A program made the position numbers and the translations under genes. Shown here piece after piece: positions 1 to 5,563 of a DNA stretch of 6,356 nt (the first letter of the stretch is position 1; each line of letters opens with the position of its first letter). The notes under the pieces were generated by a model that made no database searches, was not told where the DNA came from, and saw only the letters and a program-made list of their open reading frames with translations. The stretch is from Clostridiaceae bacterium (GTDB taxonomy: Bacteria > Bacillota > Clostridia > Saccharofermentanales > UBA5734), in NCBI GenBank assembly GCA_012727965.1, contig JAAYFZ010000271.1:1-6356 (forward strand), read 5' to 3'.

Positions 1-2164
1 GCTTCTTGGCGCCATGATTTTCGGATCGTCGCCGGTAGAACATATTCAGCTTAATGAAGACAGTGTCTGGTACGGCAATTTCATACATAGAAATAATCCA
101 GATGCTATGAAAAACTTACCTAAAATAAGGGAGCTTATTCTTGCAGGCAGAATCCCGGAGGCAGAAAAACTAATGACCTATGCCTTGTCGGGAACTCCTG
201 AGAGTCAGCGCCCTTATCAGTCATTGGGAGATTTATATCTGTCGCAGGAATTTGCCGGAGAAGAGGTTTCGAATTATAAACGCAGCCTGTCTCTAGATGA
301 CGCCATTCATACAGTGGAATATTCAATAGGTGATGTTGAATATCGGTGCGAGTCTTTTGCCAGCAGCGAAGATGATGTGCTGGTTTTTCATTTTGCCAGC
401 AGTAGACCCGGAAGCATCTCAATGTCCGCGAGGATGACAAGAAACCGATTTTATAATTGCTCATTGGGACTATCAGACGATACTATTTATCTAGATGGTA
501 ATCTGGGCGGCGATGGTTTGGATTTCGCAATCATGGCAAAAGCCGTCCTCATCGGAGGCAGTTGTCAGGTTATTGGTGATAATCTCATTATTGAGGAAGC
601 CGACGAGCTGACTCTGATTCTAAATGCAGGTACTCATTTCAGATTCAATGATCTTGAGAGCGAACTGGCAATGACGCTGGCTGAGGTAAGCAGTTACTCC
701 TGGGAAGAACTGAAAGCGCGTCACATTAACAGCCACAGGCATCTATACGATCGGGTAAAATTCGAACTCCAGGATACTGAGCAATTTGATAATATTCCAA
801 CAAATGTCAGACTTGCGAGGTCTGCCGAGGGAGATGTAGATATTGGCATCAGCAAGCTATATTTCGATTATGGCCGCTATTTATTAATTTCTTCTAGCCG
901 TGAAGGTTCGCTGCCGGCAAATCTCCAGGGCATTTGGAACAAGGATATGATGCCAGCCTGGGATTCGAAATACACGATCAATATCAATACCGAGATGAAC
1001 TATTGGCCGGCTGAGATTTGCAATCTATCAGAATGCCATCTGCCTCTGTTTGAGCATCTCAAGAAAATGGTGCCGAATGGCCGTGAGACGGCAGCAGTGA
1101 TGTATGGCTGCCGCGGTTTCGTCGCGCATCATAATACTGATATCTGGGGCGATACGGCTGTACAGGATGTCTATATACCTGCTTCGTATTGGGTCATGGG
1201 TGCAGCCTGGCTGTGTACCCATATCTGGACGCATTATGAATTTACTCAAGACGAAGTATTTTTGCGGGAATATTATCCTCTTATGATGGAAGCCGCAGAG
1301 TTTTTTCTCGATTTTTTAATCGAAGATCAGGGCTATCTAATTACCTGTCCATCGGTATCTCCTGAGAATATCTATACTCTACCTGACGGTTCGGAATGCG
1401 CTGTTACAGCTGGCAGCACGATGGATAATCAAATATTACGTGATCTGTTTACACAGTGTGTTCAAGCTGCAGAGGTTCTAGGACATGAAGATGAAAACAT
1501 CTCTGCAATTAAGGATGCTGCAGATAAACTGATTCCTACACGCATAGGTTCTGATGGTCGAATCATGGAATGGCGTGAAGAATATCCGGAGGCGGAGCCC
1601 GGACATCGGCATATCTCTCATTTATATGGACTGCATCCTTCTTCGCAAATCACAATGACAGATACACCAGAACTTGCACAAGCAGCAAGATTGACATTGG
1701 CAAAGCGTCTGGAGAATGGCGGTGGCCATACTGGCTGGAGCAGAGCCTGGATCATGAACTTCTACTCCAAACTCTGGGATGGCAACGAAGCATATCATCA
1801 TTTTGAGCAGTTGATAACGCAGTCTACTCTGCCCAATATGTTTGACAATCATCCGCCATTTCAGATTGATGGTAACTTCGGCGCTACGGCCGCTCTGGCA
1901 GAAATGCTCGTTCAGAGCAATGGCACACGAATTGTTTTTTTGCCTGCGCTGCCTGATAAATGGCCTTCGGGCAAAATCAGCGGTCTGCGCGTCAGAGGTA
2001 ATGCAGTTATCGATATTGAATGGGCTGAGCATAGACTTAGGTTCTGCAAAATCAGAGCTTGCTCGGATTTTAAAACAGAAGTCGCATATAATGGACATAG
2101 AACTGCTATCTCACTAAATGCCGGTCAGAGTATAGAGTTCGACAGAACACTAGAAGAGTTTTGA
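1..2164 (+). CDS. GH95 glycosidase (alpha-L-fucosidase / alpha-L-galactosidase family), 5' end outside window
   Basis: Inverting exo-glycosidase that removes terminal alpha-linked L-fucose or L-galactose from plant or host glycans. The reading frame is already open at base 2 (LLGA before the Met at base 14), and LLGAMIFG...IQLNEDSVWYG is the internal N-terminal motif of GH95, so base 14 is not the start; by family comparison roughly 15-30 residues are missing. Numbering from the Met at 14: an N-terminal beta-sandwich occupies about 1-240 and an (alpha/alpha)6 barrel about 270-640, followed by a short C-terminal beta domain. Residues matching the catalytic set known from Bifidobacterium AfcA are N323 and N325 in NINTEMNYWPAE, E451 in SVSPEN (proposed acid) and D619 in QIDGNFG. 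Other family motifs are GFVAHHNTDIWG and PGHRHISHLYGLHP. The frame is intact to its TGA. The gene lies 10 bases before the GH43 gene, suggesting one operon. Export cannot be judged because the N-terminus is absent. The family call is firm; fucose versus galactose specificity is open. Confidence 0.93.
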   Translation, partial: LLGAMIFGSSPVEHIQLNEDSVWYGNFIHRNNPDAMKNLPKIRELILAGRIPEAEKLMTYALSGTPESQRPYQSLGDLYLSQEFAGEEVSNYKRSLSLDDAIHTVEYSIGDVEYRCESFASSEDDVLVFHFASSRPGSISMSARMTRNRFYNCSLGLSDDTIYLDGNLGGDGLDFAIMAKAVLIGGSCQVIGDNLIIEEADELTLILNAGTHFRFNDLESELAMTLAEVSSYSWEELKARHINSHRHLYDRVKFELQDTEQFDNIPTNVRLARSAEGDVDIGISKLYFDYGRYLLISSSREGSLPANLQGIWNKDMMPAWDSKYTININTEMNYWPAEICNLSECHLPLFEHLKKMVPNGRETAAVMYGCRGFVAHHNTDIWGDTAVQDVYIPASYWVMGAAWLCTHIWTHYEFTQDEVFLREYYPLMMEAAEFFLDFLIEDQGYLITCPSVSPENIYTLPDGSECAVTAGSTMDNQILRDLFTQCVQAAEVLGHEDENISAIKDAADKLIPTRIGSDGRIMEWREEYPEAEPGHRHISHLYGLHPSSQITMTDTPELAQAARLTLAKRLENGGGHTGWSRAWIMNFYSKLWDGNEAYHHFEQLITQSTLPNMFDNHPPFQIDGNFGATAALAEMLVQSNGTRIVFLPALPDKWPSGKISGLRVRGNAVIDIEWAEHRLRFCKIRACSDFKTEVAYNGHRTAISLNAGQSIEFDRTLEEF

Positions 2165-2168
2165 GAGG
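2163..2168 (+). promoter_or_regulatory. Ribosome binding site of the GH43 gene
   Basis: GAGAGG ends 6 bases before the ATG at 2175 and overlaps the last bases of the GH95 stop codon, as expected for translational coupling within an operon. Confidence 0.6.
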
Positions 2169-2174
2169 CTGATC

Positions 2175-3611
2175 ATGAAACAGATTTATAATCCTTATCT
2201 TCCATCATATGAATACATCCCCGATGGTGAGCCCCACGTTTTTGGTGATCGGGTTTATGTCTATGGCAGCCATGACAGATTCGGCGGTGACAAGTTCTGC
2301 ATGAATCACTATGTCTGTTATTCGGCGCCCGTAGATGATCTTACAAACTGGCAATATGAAGGTGTAATTTACAGGAATGATCAGGATCCGAGAATGCAGG
2401 ACGGACAGAGTCAGTTGTGGGCGCCTGATGTTGTCAGAGGCAAGGATGGAAGGTACTATCTCTATTACTGCCCGGATGACAGGCATGTGAATATCGGAGT
2501 CGCTGTTTCAGATGAGCCTGCTGGGAAGTATGAATATTACGGTCTGGTAAGTGACAAAAAAGGTACCCCCATAGGTAGCCGGCCTAGTGATACGATCCAG
2601 TTTGATCCAGGCGTGTTCATCGACGATGACGGCGAGATATACCTGTATTCAGGCAATGGTCCGATGACACCGGATGCGATCGGAAATGAACCTAAGAATT
2701 CAGTAGTCATGAAGCTTGAAGACGATATGCTGACAATAAAAACTGAGCCTAAGAAACTAATGCCGCTTCTGGGCGAGGCGGATAACACATCTTATGCCAA
2801 TCATGAATTTTTTGAGGCCAGTTCAATACGCAAAATTAATGGCAAATACTATTTTGTCTATTCGTCTGTAAAATTGCATGAGCTCTGTTATGCGGTCAGT
2901 GATAAGCCAGATTCTGACTATAGTTTTGGCGGCGTGCTGGTCAGCAACGCAGATATTATAGAGCAGCAAAACCGCGTCAGACCGATGAACTGTTATGGCA
3001 ACAATCATGGTGGAATTGAGCTGATAAATGGTCAATGGTACATTTTCTACCACCGTCATACAAATAGATCGCAATACTCCAGACAAGGCTGCGCTGAGAA
3101 GCTTGAGCTATCAGCCGATGGTCATTTTCCTCAGGTTGAAATGACCTCCTGCGGGCTGAATGGTGGTCCGCTTCAAGTATTCGGCGAGTATCCTGCAATC
3201 ATTGCCTGTAATTTGTATGGTGAGCATCAACCTACAATCTCGCTGCCAAGCGACATGATGATGCAACACCCTTATTTGACGCAGGATGGACCTGATTTCG
3301 ATCCGGATACGGATGAGACACCACCGGTTCAATTCATTACAAACTGTGAAAATGGTTTTACAGCACTGTATCGATATTTCGATCTCCAGAATATGAATGA
3401 AATCTCAATAACTGTTCGCGGTAACGCTAACGGTGCGGTAACCGTTTCAGACAGACCAGATGGTTCTGAAATAGCCAGAATCGAAATATCACCTGCTCAG
3501 GATTGGCAGACATTCGAAGCTAGGACAATGGCAAAAGCCGGCGTCAGCGCATTGTGCTTTCAATTCGAGGGCAGTGGCAACTTCGATTTTTTGAAATTTG
3601 AGTTAAAATGA
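2175..3611 (+). CDS. GH43 family glycosidase with C-terminal CBM6-like domain
   Basis: Probable arabinofuranosidase/xylosidase-type enzyme of 478 residues. The N-terminal five-bladed beta-propeller (about 1-320) begins NPYLPSYEYIPDGEPHVFGDRVYVYGSHD-like, split here as NPYLPSYEY at 6-14 and the PDGEPHVF motif at 16-23. Further blade motifs are LWAPDV (D85), FDPGVFIDDDG (D144, the expected pKa modulator) and HEFFEASSIRK (E214, the expected acid). The catalytic base should be D17, with E19 nearby. Residues about 383-478 form a separate beta-rich module (ITNCENGFTALYRYFDL ... GSGNFDFLKFEL) like the CBM6-type domains often attached to GH43. There is no signal peptide, so it is probably cytoplasmic and acts on imported oligosaccharides. 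The ATG at 2175 has GAGAGG at 2163-2168 with a 6-base spacer, and the start lies 10 bases after the GH95 stop. The pairing points to hemicellulose side chains such as arabinoxylan or xyloglucan; the exact substrate is not readable from sequence. Confidence 0.92.
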   Translation: MKQIYNPYLPSYEYIPDGEPHVFGDRVYVYGSHDRFGGDKFCMNHYVCYSAPVDDLTNWQYEGVIYRNDQDPRMQDGQSQLWAPDVVRGKDGRYYLYYCPDDRHVNIGVAVSDEPAGKYEYYGLVSDKKGTPIGSRPSDTIQFDPGVFIDDDGEIYLYSGNGPMTPDAIGNEPKNSVVMKLEDDMLTIKTEPKKLMPLLGEADNTSYANHEFFEASSIRKINGKYYFVYSSVKLHELCYAVSDKPDSDYSFGGVLVSNADIIEQQNRVRPMNCYGNNHGGIELINGQWYIFYHRHTNRSQYSRQGCAEKLELSADGHFPQVEMTSCGLNGGPLQVFGEYPAIIACNLYGEHQPTISLPSDMMMQHPYLTQDGPDFDPDTDETPPVQFITNCENGFTALYRYFDLQNMNEISITVRGNANGAVTVSDRPDGSEIARIEISPAQDWQTFEARTMAKAGVSALCFQFEGSGNFDFLKFELK

Positions 3612-3623
3612 GCAGGACTCAAA
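3597..3623. terminator. Weak inverted repeat straddling two convergent stop codons
   Basis: TTTGAGT (3597-3603) and ACTCAAA (3617-3623) are perfect 7-bp arms around a 13-base loop that contains the GH43 stop. The right arm overlaps the stop of the minus-strand ChrA gene. It sits where a bidirectional terminator would be expected, but the stem is AT-rich and no strong T-run follows on either strand, so a working terminator is only a suggestion. Confidence 0.25.
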
Positions 3624-4191
3624 CTCTCTCTAGCAGCAGATAACCAGCTCCGCCGATTACTCCGCTTCCAAGCATCACAAGAATCGGACTTGTACGATAT
3701 TTTCTCAATATAACGAGTCCAGTGACGAATACCGCTGCGGCCAGGAGATCGACCGAGGCAAAATTCCAGGAGAAGCCCTCATGTCCAAACAAACTTAATA
3801 TCAGTATAGACAAACCGGCCGACAGTATTAGCGCGACGACTGTCGGCCTAAGTCCGCCTAGAACGCCTTTTATCACTGCCATATCGCTATATTTTCCGTA
3901 GAGCCAGGCCAGTGTCAGTACAATAACACAGGAGGGCAAAATGCAGCCAAGAGTGGCGACCAGTGCACCACCAAGACCGCCAATCTGCGTACCGACAAAA
4001 GTCGCGGAGTTGATTGCAATAGGTCCGGGGGTCATTTCAGATATTGTTATCAAATCAGTGAACTGCTGCAGTGACAGCCAGCCATGCTTGTCCACTACTT
4101 GGTATTGAATCAGCGGCATGACCGCAAGTCCGCCTCCGAATCCTAATAAGCCAATTTGGAAGAAGCTCCAGAACAATTGTAAATACAACAT
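3619..4191 (-). CDS. ChrA-family chromate transporter, short form, second of pair
   Basis: Short-chain ChrA (CHR superfamily) inner-membrane protein of 190 residues. Characterised members export chromate; physiological substrates in many bacteria are unknown. Seen from the chosen ATG at 4191: an N-terminal amphipathic/hydrophobic start MLYLQLFWSFFQIG, FGGG at 18-21, and the ChrA signature EMTPGPIAINSATFVG at 52-67, followed by about four further hydrophobic segments and a final GGAGYLLLERV. The ATG at 4191 follows the upstream ChrA stop by one base and has AAGGAG at 4202-4207 ten bases away, and this start gives the family-typical N-terminus. A longer version starting with GTG at 4230 (203 residues, 38-base overlap) also has an AGGAG nine bases upstream and cannot be excluded. 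Short ChrA proteins usually come as adjacent pairs with opposite membrane orientation and work together. The gene ends 7 bases from the convergent GH43 stop. Confidence 0.9.
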   Translation of the reverse strand: MLYLQLFWSFFQIGLLGFGGGLAVMPLIQYQVVDKHGWLSLQQFTDLITISEMTPGPIAINSATFVGTQIGGLGGALVATLGCILPSCVIVLTLAWLYGKYSDMAVIKGVLGGLRPTVVALILSAGLSILILSLFGHEGFSWNFASVDLLAAAVFVTGLVILRKYRTSPILVMLGSGVIGGAGYLLLERV

Positions 4192-4192
4192 A

Positions 4193-4765
4193 TCAGATAT
4201 GCTCCTTCCCGGTTTTTTTATCATAAACACTAGTAAGAGCTCCTAGTGTGGCGCAGAACAGAATGATATAACCAATATTGACTTTCAGTATGAAATAAGC
4301 GGCAAATGCTCCTACCATGATAATTATTGGCAGTATTTTTTTGTTTTTGATGATTTTGCTGCCCATCGTAATAACTACATCGAAGATTACAGCACAAACA
4401 CCGGCCATCATGCCTTTTAAAACTGCGCTGACTACGACATTATCGCGGAAGGCTTCATAGACAAGTGATATAAGTGATAGAAGAACCAGCGGCGGTATAA
4501 TTGTACCGAGGATTGAAACTAATGCACCAACTGGTCCCATCAGCCGCCATCCGAGCAGAATTGAAGCGTTGACTGCTATCGCACCAGGTGTTGACTGAGC
4601 GATCGCTGCGATATCTAACATTTCCTCTTCGGTTAGCCAACCCAATGTATCGACGAATTTTTTCTTCATCAGTGAGATGATGACAAACCCTCCGCCAAAT
4701 GTAAATGCGCTTAGCAGAAATGTCGATTTGAACAATTTGAAATAATTGGCAGCATTTTTCTTCAT
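4193..4765 (-). CDS. ChrA-family chromate transporter, short form, first of pair
   Basis: Short-chain ChrA family membrane protein, 190 residues, first gene of the minus-strand pair. A lysine-containing N-terminus (MKKNAANYFKLFKSTF) is followed by the FTFGGG motif at 21-26, the cytoplasm-facing loop GWLTEEEMLDIAAIAQ and the signature STPGAIAVNASILLGWR at 58-74. Several long hydrophobic helices then run to about residue 178 (GTIIPPLVLLSLISLVY, VLKGMMAGVCAVIFDVVI, ILPIIIMVGAFAAYFIL, GYIILFCATLGALTSVY), and the tail is charged (DKKTGKEHI). The start has GGAG at 4774-4777 with an eight-base spacer. Its stop is one base before the preferred start of the partner gene, so the two are probably translated together in equal amounts. 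As a heterodimeric pair they would carry out anion efflux, chromate in the characterised cases. No chromate regulator (ChrB or similar) is visible in this window. Confidence 0.92.
   Translation of the reverse strand: MKKNAANYFKLFKSTFLLSAFTFGGGFVIISLMKKKFVDTLGWLTEEEMLDIAAIAQSTPGAIAVNASILLGWRLMGPVGALVSILGTIIPPLVLLSLISLVYEAFRDNVVVSAVLKGMMAGVCAVIFDVVITMGSKIIKNKKILPIIIMVGAFAAYFILKVNIGYIILFCATLGALTSVYDKKTGKEHI
4202..4207 (-). promoter_or_regulatory. Ribosome binding site supporting the 4191 start
   Basis: On the minus strand AAGGAG, within GGGAAGGAG, lies inside the 3' end of the upstream ChrA gene, 10 bases before the ATG at 4191. It favours the short start. A competing AGGAG (4240-4244) lies nine bases before the GTG at 4230. 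Confidence 0.55.
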
Positions 4766-4804
4766 TAATGATTCTCCAATGGGTCATTTGGTACTTGAAC
4801 ATCT

Positions 4805-4810
4805 ATTATA
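4805..4810 (-). promoter_or_regulatory. Probable -10 box for the chrA pair
   Basis: The minus strand reads a perfect TATAAT here, about 40 bases before the first ChrA ATG, giving a leader of roughly 30 bases that includes the GGAG ribosome site. A -35 at the usual distance (4828-4833, minus strand TTCATG) is poor, so the promoter may be weak or activator-dependent. Confidence 0.45.
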
Positions 4811-4857
4811 GCGCTTTGTCAGCAATACATGAATGATTTAGATTTATTGATAGTTGG

Positions 4858-4890
4858 CGGGTAATCTAAATTCCGACTTTAGATTACCCG
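4858..4890. repeat. Perfect 13-bp inverted repeat, 7-base loop
   Basis: CGGGTAATCTAAA (4858-4870) and TTTAGATTACCCG (4878-4890) are exact reverse complements around TTCCGAC. Neither side has a T-run, and no gene is transcribed into it from either direction, so a terminator is unlikely. It could be an operator for one of the divergent promoters, a structured RNA element or a dispersed palindromic repeat. It lies about 50 bases upstream of the ChrA -10 box. Confidence 0.8.
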
Positions 4891-4987
4891 AAATAATGAG
4901 TGATAATCAAGTAATCAAACTGTGATTGTTATAGGTACTAACAATGTTGAGTTTGCTGAAGGCTAAAGTACATAGGCGAATATACAG

Positions 4988-5013
4988 TATAGTAAAATTT
5001 GGTTATTACTATA
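4988..5013. repeat. 8-bp inverted repeat in AT-rich intergenic DNA
   Basis: TATAGTAA (4988-4995) and TTACTATA (5006-5013) are perfect arms with a 10-base spacer. Flanking CAGT (4985-4988) and ACTG (5017-5020) add partial symmetry. The dyad lies about 55 bases before the plus-strand extended -10. It could be a regulator site, but short AT-rich symmetry like this also occurs by chance. Confidence 0.35.
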
Positions 5014-5068
5014 GTGACTGAAAAATTAATATAATCTTAAAATCGTTTATGCGCTTTGCATTATGTTA

Positions 5069-5077
5069 TGATATAAT
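5069..5077 (+). promoter_or_regulatory. Extended -10 promoter for the VanZ-like operon
   Basis: TGATATAAT is a TGn-TATAAT extended -10. No good -35 lies 16-18 bases upstream, which is tolerated for extended -10 promoters. Transcription would begin near 5084, leaving a leader of a few tens of bases before the candidate ATG at 5121. Confidence 0.5.
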
Positions 5078-5120
5078 ATCAATAAATTAATGTAGATAGG
5101 ATGTGTAGTAAAAAACAATA

Positions 5121-5563
5121 ATGCGCAAAAGAGAAAAAAGATAATATGGAATATCGTAGTACCAATATTAATTGGCGGTACTATATACTATTTATTATCT
5201 CCGGATGTTGTTTTTGTTAAACATATTGATACGATTATTGGATATGAAAACCATTTGTCGATTTTATGCGGCCAGAGTATTTATGTTAAATTATTGAGAA
5301 ACTATTTATTAGATATGCTGTGGGCATATGCTTTAGTGTTTGCATTATATTTTATTATCGGCGACAGTAAAGCCGGATTGTTGAAGTCTTTTCTTGTAGC
5401 ATTTTCTTTCTCTACTATTATCGAAGTGCTTCAACTTACATATTTAATTGTTGGAACATTCGATGTGCTTGATATAGCGCTACAAATTTTAGCAGAGGTA
5501 ATTGCTGTATTAATTATATATAAAGTAATTGAGGGAGGACTAACACGTGAAAAAGAAAACTAA
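5121..5563 (+). CDS. VanZ-like small membrane protein with an apparent frameshift near its start
   Basis: Small integral membrane protein of a VanZ-like type; no biochemical role is known to me. The open frame runs from 5096 to 5563 but has no ATG, GTG or TTG before a TTG at 5255, which lacks a good ribosome site and would delete the first helix. Upstream in that frame are a hydrophobic helix (IIWNIVVPILIGG) and the stretch YYLLSPDVVFVKHID, which fits the family N-terminus. An ATG at 5121 opens MRKREK, then hits TAA after a run of six A (5134-5139). One extra A, or a -1 slip, joins it to the frame and gives 147 residues. Later helices are near RNYLLDMLWAYALVFALYF, the STIIEVLQLTYLIVGTFDVLDI family signature, and a C-terminal helix before EGGLTREKEN. 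It could be a pseudogene, a programmed or phase-variable frameshift, or a sequencing error. It overlaps the next gene by 17 bases. Confidence 0.7.
5533..5538 (+). promoter_or_regulatory. Strong ribosome binding site deciding a GTG start at 5547
   Basis: GGGAGG ends eight bases before GTG AAA AAG AAA. It lies inside the end of the VanZ-like gene and supports translation of the overlapping downstream gene from a GTG. Confidence 0.75.

Larger units (their letters stand above)
4766..5120. other. Divergent intergenic region, AT-rich, no gene seen
   Basis: About 355 bases separate the minus-strand ChrA pair from the plus-strand VanZ-like gene. I see no credible coding frame, tRNA or riboswitch. 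It contains the minus-strand TATAAT at 4805-4810, the 13-bp palindrome at 4858-4890, an 8-bp inverted repeat at 4988-5013 and the plus-strand extended -10 at 5069-5077. The octamer GCGCTTTG occurs at 4811-4818 and again at 5051-5058, next to each promoter, which may be chance. Confidence 0.6.

Noticed and set aside
1622..2098. Long minus-strand open frame (158 codons) inside the GH95 gene
   Set aside because: It lies wholly opposite a well-supported GH95 coding region, shows no recognisable family features, has an odd Cys-rich composition and has no evident ribosome site.
4455..4802. Minus-strand 115-codon frame overlapping the first ChrA gene
   Set aside because: It is in a different frame from a clear ChrA protein with its signature motifs and shows no membrane-protein or other family pattern.
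5030..5035. Second TATAAT on the plus strand
   Set aside because: There is no matching -35 or TGn extension, and it sits in AT-rich DNA where such hexamers are common; the box at 5072-5077 is better.
5146..5220. 24-codon frame from ATG 5146
   Set aside because: It overlaps the helix-1 coding part of the VanZ-like gene in another frame, has no ribosome site, and gives no protein-like sequence.
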